64,000 nucleotides of DNA from Limnanthes douglasii subsp. nivea (taxonomy: Eukaryota > Streptophyta > Magnoliopsida > Brassicales > Limnanthaceae): assembly GCA_036936605.1 (NCBI GenBank), contig JAUPFV010000005.1, forward strand, positions 56,812,742-56,876,741. Reading direction: 5' to 3'. Every line of letters begins with the position of its first letter. Position 1 is the stretch's first letter. A program made the position numbers and the translations under genes. Shown here one piece after another: positions 11,510 to 22,337 of the stretch. The notes under the pieces are model-generated. The model searched no databases. It had not been told where the DNA came from and worked only from the letters and a program-made list of their open reading frames with translations.

Positions 11510-13680
11510 ATGACTTCCAACACTACTACAAATGCTTACTCTCCAATGAGGTTCGAGAAAATTGCCTCAATGTGTTGTCTACCTGGATCAAACACAAAAA
11601 TGATCATCAGTCAGCTAAACAACAAAAGAAACAATTTGAAAGTAGACATAACTAATATTTTGCTATGTAAGACAATGATAATGCATGTTATCAAAAAACA
11701 TTGTGTATTTAGGTATATACCAGGTGACACTCCCTCTCCTCGTAAAGTTATAATTGATGTAGTTGAAAATGTGTCTGACAATCCATACTTTGAAGAATGT
11801 ATTAAAAAAACTATCGACTTCTAGAGTAATTACACACTATTATAAGCGTAAAGGCTACTACCTAGTTGATGGAAGAAGAATCCTCCATAAGGATTTGTTA
11901 TGCTTTATCCAAGATCTCTGGATCAGAAATCAGAGCCAATATCATATACCGCAAAGGTGAATTTCAGAGGACATGTAATTTTGGTTCTACTATATAGGTT
12001 ATTTGGGTAAAATGAAAACTATATTTAATAAATTGGATTCCTCATGTTTCTTAGTAACCATGGATGACTTAGCCTCCCAAGTTCGTGTTGGCTTAGACTC
12101 AGATTACACACCTATATTCATGAGTCTAGCACATTAGGACTCCCAAAATTAAATTAATCTCTGAAACTCTCTATTAACATTTGATAGCAGACTAGAGCAA
12201 CTTTATAGCTTCACAAGTTCTATAACTAGTCTAAATTTAGCCTATACCAACTTAAGTTCAAACAAAATAACAACAACTAGGAACCAATCGGTTATATCCT
12301 AAAGGTCATGATATAGGCTATAGAGGAAAATATCAAAATAATAACCACACAGGGAGACAATGTTACACTTACAAAGGAGGCATGAGAGGAAGATACTCCC
12401 CAAACATACTTATATTTCATATCAGTGGAAAATTTGACAATGCTGCACCAATCCATTATTATACGAGGAATGATGCAACAACCATGGGATCCATACCTAC
12501 AGAACAACAAAGAAATCAAGTGATTTTCTAGTCAATCAAAGCAGAATAATGATGATACATGGTATGCTGACTCACGAGTCACACACCGTGTCACTCACAA
12601 CCCAAGATTGATAAGTAAGAGGGTTGATTTTATAGTTAAGGTTTATGTTAACGTTAGTAATGCTTAGAGTTTTTTAATGAAGCATGATGGTAACTCTAGT
12701 ATTTCTGCATTGGAAAACAATAAACTAGACCTTAAAAAATTGTTACATGTTCCAACAAGTTCCAAAAAGCTACTATATATTTCATATCTTACTTCAAAAA
12801 ATTATGTATTTATTGAATTCTTCAAGAATGTCTATTTTTTTGAGGACCTATGCACAATGAAAGTTCTCTTAAAATATAAAGCTAATGGAGGATTGTATTA
12901 TATTGAAAAACCACACAAGTTTCAAATTTCAATTCTTAGATTGTATGCTTTTAAAATATCCTTAAGTCATAGAGGGTCTATGTTAAAAGTGGAGGGACGT
13001 CATATGAGATTAGGCCATCCATTTTTTCAAGTTATTTCTATAATTTTAAAACAATGTAATGTTGTTGTTGATGTTAATGAACAATCTATTTTTTTTCATT
13101 TCTGTCAACTTGGGAAAGCCTACAGAATACCATATAATAACTCTACATATCATGCCAAAAATATATTAGACCTAGTGCATACAAACCTCGGGGACCAACC
13201 CAATTAAACCAAACCTAGTTTTAAATATTACATCTTGTTTTTGGATATTTTTATAGGTTTTCATAAATTCATCCATTAAAATACAAGAGTGATGCACTTA
13301 AAACATTTATAAAATTTCGAAAGATGGTTGAGACTAATTTTGAAAGAAAAATAAAGTTATCCAAATTAATTGTGGTGGTGAATACCAGGATTTTGTGCCA
13401 CACACCACTCAGTATGGTATTCAACTCATACATTTTCCCTCACTTTTCTACCCAAAACGGTAGAGTAGAGAGAAAATATAGGCACACAGTTGAGACATGC
13501 CTTACACTTTTGGCTCTGTCTCAACTACCATTTTCATACTGTTATGACGCATTTTCGACTACAATGTATTTAGTTAACATATTACCTACTCTTATACTGT
13601 AATTAAAATCTCTCTATGAGAAAATCTACTTTAAATAACCTAACTATTCTTTTCTAAGAATATTTGGATGTGCATGTTGC
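11510..13680 (+). pseudogene. Copia gag-protease-integrase, decayed 5' half
   Basis: Ty1/copia polyprotein remnant. gag starts MTSNTTTN at 11510 and breaks after 104 codons. The protease signature is WYADSRVTH (about 12560), where the catalytic DSG is DSR. The GAG-pre-integrase block follows (LDLKKLLHVPTSS, HMRLGHP, CQLGKAYR; 12677-13200). The integrase core continues: the normal DGGGE appears as INCGGEY (Asp to Asn, about 13360), then TQNGRVERKYRH with the catalytic Glu (about 13455), FSTTMYLVNILPT and RIFGCAC. Multiple frameshifts and stops. It ends at about 13680 inside the integrase; the next residues of the same reading (YPCLKLFQKYKF) occur at 58885, so the gene is interrupted. Confidence 0.8.
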
Positions 13681-14893
13681 ATATAAAATATATTTTTTAT
13701 CGTAAAATCTGCCCTTCAATTTACAAATCTACTTTTCAATACATTGAAAAAGACATGTAAAATCTGTCAATATATTTTATTTTAGTTACAAGTAGGTCAG
13801 TTTGAAACTAAATAAATAAATTGAATACAAAATATTGTTTTTATATGATAAAACATATATAATTTTTTATAAACAGAATATTTATTTTGAAAATATTTTT
13901 ACAAATATATAGTCTATAAAATATTTTTTTATCGCAAAATCTACCTTCAATTTGCAACCCCGATTAAACTATCAATCATATTCTCTATAACTATAGCCTT
14001 TCGGAACTATTTGTGGGACTTTTCTAGCTTTCAGCTTGATATCTCTTTCACCTTAAATTCAAATTCGGATTTTAATCTACCATATCAAATTTGTTGTTTT
14101 TTCCGTGCATATTTATCATTTAAAGTAGTTATTTTTTCTAACAACCAATTCATTCTTCGTGCATATTCATCGTTTAAAATAGTTATTTTTTTAACAATTG
14201 ATTCATGCGACTCTCAGTGTTATATTGATTATTTTTCTCAAGAATTTGAGTATTACCTCGACCTTCTTCCCTCACAGTTACTTCCCTGCGTAAATGTGAC
14301 CTAATAGCTTCATAAACCGTTGGATCATCTATTATCTCATCTGGTCCATTACGTTCAATACTATCAATAATAAATTTTATATTTTTTGGTTTTAGATGTA
14401 CAATCTAGGTACCTTAATCTCTCCCACTGTGGTCACCAATGACAAGTGTTAGAAATATTCTTACGAATGAATCGAATTAAACTTGTGATCGTAAAAATGA
14501 AAGTAAATGAATCAAAAGAGGATTAAAGTGTGGAATTCTATAAAAATAAATTTAACAGAATTTATCTCAAGTAAACAATAGTCGAACCCTTTATTCACCA
14601 TCTCCTGCTCTATTCATAGGAACGTAAAAAGACTTCAACTAAATTAGTTACATAAATAGACAAATCTTATTGTAGTCCTTTATACTTACAAATAATATAA
14701 ATCTCCCCTCATAACTTTACAGTTTATCTAAAATAATCTTAATGTTATTATTTTAAGTCCCTGATAATTCATATTCTTATCAATGTAGATGGACTCTTTT
14801 CATAATAAGTTTAAGGCACTAAATGTTAAGCTCCCATAAGTCGTTGTCGTATCATGCATATTTATGTTGTTTCTTTGTTGATTCAATATATTT
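13681..14893 (+). repeat. Left copy of the direct repeat flanking the 45-kb block
   Basis: Segments here match 57276-58886 in the same orientation: ATATTTTATTTTAGTTACAA at 13772 and 57335, TCAATCATATTYTCTATRR at about 13972 and 57528, and a nearly identical run of about 270 bases at 14600-14893 and 58630-58886 that ends GTTGATTCAATATA in both. The middle is more diverged. It behaves like a long terminal repeat of something inserted into the copia integrase, but no TG...CA ends are clear. A 97-codon open frame (14011-14304) is not recognisable. Confidence 0.5.
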
Positions 14894-15267
14894 TAGATGA
14901 TTCAACGACTGTCAGGTGATAGAATAAGACTTTAGTACTCTTATTTCCAAACTTGTGCACAAGGAAGAAAAATAGACTCAAATGAGCAAATATGCTAACA
15001 TGGAAACTAAAACATAAAATTATCCGAAGAATAAACATAATATGTACAACATGCACATGTAAACTAAGGGCTTGCTTTTACTACTAGAGCCCATATCATA
15101 TGAAACATGATTACCAGTCTTATAAAATGTAAGTATCTAAGATATGTAAGCTCACTTTCATGGTCTGTACAAAAGTAAATATAGTTTTAATGTCAAAAGG
15201 CACATTATGGATTAATACGACAACCTCAACTCATGTTTGTATCGCTTTGCAAGGTACACGTCAATTG

Positions 15268-15307
<40 letters not shown>

Positions 15308-15499
15308 CATTACAATATTGTTATGAATGTTTCAACAATATAACTTCTTAAATTCGACGTGATAAGGTTATATGTCGCTTAAGCGTCATTCTTTTTTTTA
15401 TATGTAAAGATTCATATTAAAAGATAAAGCTTCAAGATTGGCATCAGAAATGTTGATCATTGTAAGCACGAGTAATATTTGGAGAATATGGAACACATC
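14894..15499. other. No gene; AT dinucleotide microsatellite at 15270-15305
   Basis: Non-coding sequence. The only structure is an uninterrupted (AT)n run of about 36 bases at 15270-15305. Confidence 0.6.
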
Positions 15500-16010
15500 A
15501 GGAAACTAAGAGTAATTAATTAGTGAATGAAAACATCAATAAAAGAATTCGTTCAAAGTATCGATAAAATAACAAAACAATGTAACAAGATGTGAGCATC
15601 AACAAAGCACATAGCCATGGATAACCGATGCCAAGTTATAGTCAACTGAAGACATAAAGAACTTAAATATATTAGTATATTCGAGAAAAATTCCGTATAT
15701 GACTAAATTTTCCATGGTTCTTAAGTAATGAAATAGTAATCTTCTGTTGTAATAGTTAACCAACACGTGTTCGAAGATACATGTGTCATCCATCTCTATA
15801 ATTTTGGAGTAAGAGTTATTATAAATAGAATGTTCAATCATCGTAAAAAGTTTGATTTACTAATTAAGAGTATTACTTTTGATCATTTTTAGCTTATATT
15901 TTGGTAATATTTTGAGGAAGAAAACTATTTCATCATTTTTGGCGCCATCTATTGGAATGTATTCTTCAAAGAAGTTGTTTTCTTTTCAAATGCTGATGAC
16001 TAGATCAGGG
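15500..16010 (+). repeat. Gypsy LTR end, primer site and first codons of gag, truncated
   Basis: TATA-like TTATTATAAATAGAATG (about 15813) is followed by a putative LTR end at TCATCA and the primer-site-like TTGGCGCCATCTATTGG (15939-15955). After it, ATG at 15990 opens MLMTRSG, typical of the gag start of plant gypsy elements, but homology to X 3' sequence takes over at about 16011. It is therefore a truncated 5' end of a gypsy element. The LTR start is not defined. Confidence 0.45.
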
Positions 16011-16830
16011 TGTACTCCTTTATACTTCCGTGACGTATGTAGTTTTTAATAGAGGGTCTTTCTTTTAATAAAATTCTGATGATATCTTACTTTGCGTATT
16101 GTTCCACATTCATACGATATAAGTTGCTCGTGTCAAGAGAACGCCATTGTGCCAAAGTAGCACCAATTTGTTACTACAACACCTTCACTAAATAGTACCC
16201 ATGTGTATAAGCTTCCGAGATATGTCACCAATGTGCATAAAATTACGAGTCAAAGAATCCATGTGCATAGGCTTCCAAGAAATAATTTAAGGAAAATGAT
16301 TAACCCGAGTCAAATTCATAAGTTATGGACTAAACTCCTTTGAAATGTGTGTTGTGCAATTTATGTGTTGAATTAATCAATTATATCCTATATTATTGTT
16401 GCTCCACTCAAAGTATCTGGATAGTTGTTAGTTCAAAGCTCATATTCACTCTACTTACTAATCAGCCTTCATAGATTAGGGAGGCGTCGAACCGATCTAC
16501 TCCTTGCATCCGTGATTTTTGGCATTCGTGATTTGGCGAGATGACATACCACATTTAGCGGAAGCATAATGTAAAAAATATTTGGGTCCATTTATGTCCA
16601 CTCCTATACAGTTTTGCACGGTATATTTTCTGACCTTTGGTTAAAATTCTTCTTAACCAAAATTGTATGAGCAATGTAATGTTTACTTGTTTTTCTAGCT
16701 TATTTTTGTTATATAGAATTATCCTCCTCTTTTATTAATGTTCTTTTTAAAAGAAAAATAACGCGCGTAAGATAACATATAATATAGAAAATAAACTTGA
16801 TTTGGTAACTAGCCATATTTATTTCGTGTT
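16011..16830 (+). repeat. Gypsy X 3'-terminal region, plus-strand fragment
   Basis: Matches 43149-43625 plus 45478-45930 in the same orientation (ACATTCATACGATATAAGTT, AGGCGTCGAACC, TTTGGGTCCATTTATG and TTTTTCTAGCTTATTTTTGT blocks) and the reverse complement of 18640-19200. It contains what appear to be the uninterrupted pre-insertion sites of the LINE (about 16764-16780, GCGCGTAAGATAACATA) and of the SINE (16535-16575). No coding sequence. Confidence 0.65.
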
Positions 16831-16839
16831 TTATCTTTG

Positions 16840-18000
16840 TCTATTTGAACTACCCATCATTCTTCATGATTTGGATAAAAGTAGTGCACTTGTTTGAATA
16901 TGCGAAGATTACCTTCCTATGAGGATTTGGACCTTATTGATGTTTTTAGCCGGTCTATAACTGCTAGATTGGTCAACTAATGTGGGTCTACATTGATATT
17001 TTTGTTGACTAAGTACCCTAAGAATTATCCTGAGCGGATTTCGTCCACCTACTTTTCTGATTTCAGCTTTATATTAACTTCCTAAAGGTTCTTGAAGGTT
17101 TCTCCAATGTTAGCCAAGTGGTTTATCTTATTTTCTTGTAATTAATATATCATTGACGTATGCTTGATCGTTTCTTCATATTTGGTTAGAGAACGCTTTG
17201 GTTTCCAACCTCTAATATGTTGTACTTGAACTTTTGACACCGAATAACATTACCTTGTAGCAGTGCAACCCTCTTTTAATCATCAAGGTTATGAGTTATT
17301 CATCTTCAGTATCTATATCGATTTGGTTGTACCATGAATAAGCATCTATAAACAAAAAATAGTTTATTTTCCAAAGTCACTTCCACCAATCTGTCAGTAC
17401 ATGGGACCGAGAATATGTTATTCGGGTATGTTTGGTGAAGTTTGTGTATATCTTTTATTTTTTTGTTTTCTCTTTGACTAAACCGGATTCATTTTCTATA
17501 AACGGTAAGGAGCTTCTGTGATGCAGTCGAGTTAACTTAGTCAATTGACCTCAACTATGATGATTTCATCTTTCTCATGGGAGAATGGTATGTGATTTTT
17601 CTTTATTGGTCTATAATTGATATTTATAGATAACTTTTGACATTTTATCGAAGTTGGTACTTGTGTTACATCATTTGCGGACCAACAAAAATATATATTA
17701 TTTTTAAAATAAAGGTTATTAAATCTGCTCGGATAACTAATTATAAGTCATGGTTGATGCGGACCATATGAAATGTTTTAATTTTTACTTGTTACATTGT
17801 TTCCATTGTTTTAATATATGAAAGATCTTTATTGGATCATCTACATCGTCTAAGATTATGATGCCTTTAAAAATTGGTATTTATTATGAATAAATATTTT
17901 AGCATAATGTTGTACGGTTACGCGCAAAATGTTACGAATTACTTTGATATTTCCATTAATTACATATCGTGTGCACTAATGCAAGATAGTTACGACATCG
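16840..18000 (-). pseudogene. Gypsy X1 reverse transcriptase, decayed
   Basis: Minus-strand RT remnant aligned with the plus-strand X2 RT. Recognisable blocks are RGLHCYKVMLFG-like sequence (about 17250-17290), a primer-grip-like stretch, and the active-site box, which reads YVND at 17149-17160 instead of YVDD. The upstream part includes the protease-RT linker (LDDVDDP-like, about 17840). Many stops and frameshifts. The left break is at about 16835, before the RNase H. No open frame longer than a few tens of codons remains. Confidence 0.65.
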
Positions 18001-18054
18001 TGTATTTTGTTGATCCATGGGCATCCGAAGATAGCTATTGGTAGGGTCGAATTT

Positions 18055-18388
18055 TGTTGATATTGAGGGTCAAATTTTATTTAGAGGGTAGTTTAGACAT
18101 AATAGAAAACTATGCCATGTGAGATGAGTGCTTGTTGACTAAACAATATGTCTACTTCGAACATTACTGAGCCTGAAGGCTCATAAGGCTAAACCATATT
18201 TTTTACCCGATGCGATAAACCCATACACCTAGACTCTTCTATAAATTGACTGAAAAACAACATTAAATGAGTTAGTTGATACTCTATGCACATTAATAGC
18301 TACCACATCGATTATCTCTCTTATTTTCACTACAAAGTCTGAATACATTACCAAAAATACCCTTGCTACAGATTTTACCATCACCAAA
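18055..18388 (+). repeat. LTR of an X-type gypsy element, head-to-head with the RT
   Basis: Starts TGTTGATATTG, contains CTATAAATTGACTG (TATA, about 18239), and is followed at 18389 by TTGGTTACCATAGTGGA, a primer-site-like sequence resembling that of E1 (TTGGCGACCACAGTGGGA). The counterpart is 39080-39410 on the minus strand. In both places the RT is on the opposite strand immediately upstream of the LTR, which is not a normal retrotransposon arrangement. Confidence 0.6.
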
Positions 18389-18499
18389 TTGGTTACCATA
18401 GTGGAGCAAATGGTACCTAAATATCAATATTTAAAGATTTTGAGCCTTTATATTTTATTAGAACATATAATTAGATATGTAAATAGATCCCCATCTAGA

Positions 18500-18712
18500 G
18501 AATGAGGGGATCGAAGGTAATGAGTGTCAAATATGGCGTATGCGAGAAGCAACAATTTGGTGAAGCGAGAAGAAATTTGGTGAAGCAACAATATGGCGTA
18601 TGCGAGAAGCAAATGGTACATAAATATCAATTTTTTTTGCATTATGCTTCCGATAAACGTGGTATATCATCTCGCCAAATCATGAGTGTCAAATATGGCG
18701 TATGCGAGAAGG
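18500..18712 (+). repeat. Short repeat AATATGGCGTATGCGAGAAG, three copies
   Basis: Near-identical 20-base copies at 18530, 18590 and 18692, with related GGTGAAGCRA segments between them. They create a 77-codon open frame (18502-18735) with repeated KYGVCEK, which I do not regard as a gene. Related single copies lie at about 16500 and 45495. Confidence 0.65.
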
Positions 18713-18719
18713 ATACCGG

Positions 18720-20426
18720 TTCAACACCTCTTTAATCCATGAAGGTTAATTAGTACATAGAGTGAATATGAGATTTGAACTAACAATAATCCAGATACTT
18801 CGAGTGAAGCAACAATCATATAAGATATAATTGATTAATTCAACACATAAATTGCACAAGACACATTCTGGAGGAATTTAGTCCACAACTTATTAATTCG
18901 ACTCAAGTCGATCATTTTCCCTAAATGTTTTCTTGGAAGCCTATGCACATGGATTATTTGGGTCGGAACTTTATGCATATTGGTGTCATTTCTCAGAAGC
19001 TTATACACATGGGTGTTATTTGGTGAAGGTGTTCTTGCAACAAAATGGTTCTACTTTGGGACAATGGTGTTGTCTTGGCACAAGTAACCTATATCATATG
19101 AATGTGGAATAGTACACAAAGTAAGATGTCATCAGAATTTTATTAAAAGAGAGATTCTGTGTTAAAAACTACATGCATCACCAAAGTAGAAAAGAGTACA
19201 CCCGGAAGCGGAAACAAACTGAAAAAATAATTTTAGAATCACGTACAAACTTATATAAGTGTATCCATTTCGTGCCATGGTGTGTAAAGTTGTAAATTTT
19301 TCATTTTTCAGAGGTGTAGCAAAGGTATTCCCTCTGCATCTAGTAGTTTGTAGGTTCCTGCATGAGTTTTGTCCTAGTTTCCCAAAAACATTATCTTTGT
19401 TATAGTGGAAGACCATTTTCAATACTTGGTTAATTACCTAAAAATCTCAAAAACGAATCTTAGAGTTATATTTATATTCCACATTATCATTCTATAGTGT
19501 TCCATACACATGGGGATTTTTATTTTTTTATCCCCTATAAGGTCTAATTTGGCCTAACAACTATTCATGTTTGTGTCTTTAGTTATGCCGACGAATGCAT
19601 AAAGGTTTCTATCAGACTCACAACTTCTATCATGTAAACTAAAGTAAAATGAGTATCTGAGCTGTATAAAATCAGGTAGTATAGTAGGATCATAATACTT
19701 CTTGAAATGTAATACGATATTTCCCTACAAATCATTTTAGAATGTGATGTAGTATTTCCAAAAATGTTTAGCTAGTTACTTAAACTTGGTTGTTAGTTTG
19801 CAGATAAAAATATACTAAAAAATATTGATGGATTTACCATGTCCTGCATAATAATTCAAGTTCTTCATTCTGGAATTATAGTCTATTATTAGTCGTGATT
19901 GTTACGGGAATCCTAATTTGCAACAAAGGTTGTTTTGAAATGAATGGATGAACCTTTTTAGCTCGTGTTTCTTCCAATATTTTTGCTTCAAACTATTTAG
20001 ATAACGAGTCTATTGTTATTAAAAGATATTACTGACCTCCTAGTGCCTTAGGTGGTGGCTCCACTATATCCAAACCCCATATGTTGAAAATGATTTCTTC
20101 AAGAATAAAATCCAAAGATATTGTTAAAGCATGAATAAAGTTTTCAAAAAAAATCAAGTAGCACAGTATTGTACAAATATGCTAGCATCTGTAAGGATCA
20201 CTGCCTAGTAATATCACACAAGCATGATATGTCTAAGGTCAGTTTTATCCTAGACTGACCCCATTTTTATCCCTCATAGAGTTTTTTAATGACGATGATA
20301 AATTTATGTGAGCCAAGACATCAAAATAGAGGTCTTGTTAGCCCATGATGATATAATGTGTCAGCGACCAACATATATCAATCATATCGTATTTTGATGC
20401 TTCTAGAGTCAGTTTATTCTCAAAAC
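18720..20426 (-). pseudogene. Gypsy X1 integrase and 3' region, decayed
   Basis: Reverse complement of 41940-43625. The integrase core shows IWGLDIVEPPP (about 20075-20107), with the first catalytic Asp and then TIDSLSK. The C-terminal tail GTYKLLDAEGIPL lies at about 19320-19370. The 3' non-coding region runs from about 19200 to 18640. A further 80 bases of the same element continue beyond the hAT insertion (20846-20925). Heavy decay, no usable frame. Confidence 0.65.
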
Positions 20427-20837
20427 TAGAGCTCTTAGGGGGCCTCCCAACCTGATAACCCACCCGGGACCGGACCGGTAAGGCCCGCCCGAGACCGGTC
20501 CGGAGGGCTTAGGGAGCGGGTTGGGAGCCAAAATTTTGGACCGACTCTCTTACCGGTCTGGACCGGTCCGCCCGATAACCAGCCCGGTAAAGGAGATATA
20601 TAATTTTTTTTCCTAATCTATATATATTTTTAACTAAAACCTTAAAAAAATTATGATAAACTAGCAAACCCGCCCGTTAAGAGTCGGACCGGACCGACTC
20701 GACTCTTAACGAGTCGGTCCCGGTCCATCATATTTGGCTCCCTTCGCTTAGCGGTCCGGTTCGACCCGCCCGATAGCTTAACGAGTCGGTCCCGGTCTCG
20801 CCCAAACCCAGACCGACCCGACCCGATAACAAGACTA
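20427..20837 (-). mobile_element. Non-autonomous hAT element (MITE), copy 1
   Basis: 411-bp GC-rich element with ends TAGAGCTCTTA (plus strand, left) and TAGTCTTGTTA (minus strand, right), flanked by a perfect 8-bp target duplication CTCAAAAC (20419-20426 and 20838-20845). Inverted orientation relative to the copy at 41035. It is rich in CCGGACCGG and AACGAGTCGGTCC motifs and encodes no transposase. The intact target is visible in X2 near 42010. Short open frames inside are not genes. Confidence 0.9.
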
Positions 20838-20925
20838 CTCAAAACATATTCTTTATATGAGATATACTATAATTGGGGTTTGCTAATCTACTAGTTCATC
20901 AATAACCATGCTTTCATAGTCGACA

Positions 20926-21434
20926 CCCTAAACCTCAAACGAACTAAAAATCTAATGGTGCTGCTTGTGTGTCGTCGATAAAGTTAGACGCCGAGAGAGG
21001 ATAGAGAGAAATTTCGAGCTACCGAAATTTTTTGGTCTGATCTACTCATCGGGGAGTTTGTTGTTGCTCGTGACTCTAGTGTTGCTTGTGAGAGAGGGGG
21101 GTAAAAATAGGGGTTTAAATAGCTTTAATTAATTTATAATCTAATTTAAATCTATTAAAATAAATTTTAGTTTATTAATATAAAATTTAAGTTAGTAATT
21201 TAGGTTTTAGTTTAAGTTTAGTTCTTATTTTAGGTTATTAATTTTGTGCTTTTAGTATTATCTAGAGAGATGCAAGAGTAAATGTCCTGTTTTTCTAAAA
21301 AAATTATAACTTCGTGGAGTAATTTCTTAAAATTAAAATCGACAACACAGCTAACTTCACAAAATAATTTTTAAAAAATGATTTCAGAGAATAAAAACCG
21401 TTTATATTTATTAATTCCCTCAAAATTATTGTTT
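20926..21434. other. Unassigned AT-rich flank
   Basis: No coding region seen. It lies between the broken X1 integrase end and the 3' flank copy of the Polycomb-like gene. It contains an oligopurine GAGAGAGG tract at about 21090 and AT-rich sequence after it. Confidence 0.5.
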
Positions 21435-21857
21435 AGACATTCTAAAACTAAAAAAAATTCACATACTATTTCACATTTTCTATAAACCAGACAACCTCAG
21501 TTTATTAAAACTTTCACTGAAAATAACTTTAGTTTCACACAGGCAACCATGCGGCTTTATTTGGAGAGTCTCAACAAAATTTAATTAAAGCCCCAAGTAT
21601 AAAATCCAACAAATTTTGGCAGGCAACTTGAATGAGAAATGTGTAAAGCATGTAAAATCTGTTCGGAGAAAAATGGAATAAGTTGATAGTAGCAATGATC
21701 TCTCAAACCTTCATGAGTTAAAGTAAATTTCTAGCACAGATTTAATAAGCGAATTTTCGAGGGCCACACGAAGGGCCATCGTCTTCTCTTCTTTGGTCAC
21801 TCGAAGGGCCACCTTATTCTCCTCTCCTTTGGCCACTCGAAAGGCCACCTTCATCTT
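21435..21857 (-). pseudogene. Second copy of the 3' end of the Polycomb-like gene
   Basis: Minus-strand copy of 56816-57255. It keeps the tail codons GGLSSGQRRGE, GGPSSDQRRED, DGPSCGPRKFAY and stop (21735-21857) and about 300 bases of 3' flank (GAGATCATTGCTAC, CGGCATGGTTGCCTGTGT). One TAA splits the tail repeat. The copy ends exactly where the E1 LTR begins, inside the repetitive tail, so E1 inserted into it; the 5' part of this copy is not found in the window. Confidence 0.85.
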
Positions 21858-22262
21858 TGATGAGTCCGAATTCTGACTACTCACCGGACAGGGACAGATC
21901 GGACCTAGCCCTCCGGACCGGACAGACCACTTCGAACACTTAGCTAATGGGACTGTTCGAACTATGACAAAAGTACTAAAAAACCTAAACACTTCTTGAC
22001 TAAGCTACTTGCTCTCCTACTTAGAGCTCATGGGTCTTTAAACATAACCCGGGTCCATTGAACATGACCCGAAAGCCCATAAGGGCCCAAACGTGAGGGT
22101 ATAAATACCCAACCACCTGCATTAAATGTGGGTAATGAAAATTAAATACAACCAGGCTGCTTAATTCTCCCTCTAGACTCTACTTTAAATATAAAACACC
22201 CACAAACTTTCACTAACCATCAAACAAATTACAAGCCTACCCTCAGGCGATAATTATCCTCA
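21858..22262 (+). repeat. 5' LTR of Tat gypsy element E1
   Basis: Begins TGATGAGTCCG, has TATAAATA at 22100-22107, and ends CCTCA just before the primer site. Related to but clearly diverged from the E2/A/B LTRs. No 3' LTR of E1 is present. Confidence 0.8.
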
Positions 22263-22267
22263 CCAAA

Positions 22268-22285
22268 TTGGCGACCACAGTGGGA
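22268..22285 (+). other. E1 primer-binding site
   Basis: TTGGCGACCACAGTGGGA, seven or so bases after the LTR. TGGCGAC-type primer sites are common in the Tat/Ogre group. E2 has the equivalent on the minus strand (38321-38330, TTGGCGACCA). Confidence 0.6.
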
Positions 22286-22337
22286 GAAGAAGGTGCCTGA
22301 ATCAAGCATTCGAAACCAGTAAGAAAAGTCACTCTGA

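Noticed and set aside
15270..15305. (AT)n tract as a regulatory element
   Set aside because: Ordinary microsatellite with no adjacent gene.
18502..18735. 77-codon frame with repeated KYGVCEK as a small repeat protein gene
   Set aside because: The frame is a by-product of the 20-base DNA repeat within a decayed gypsy 3' region.
20651..20842. Arg-rich open frames inside the hAT elements (also 40982-41221 and 41340-41540)
   Set aside because: They arise from CCGGACCGG repeats in a 410-bp non-coding MITE.
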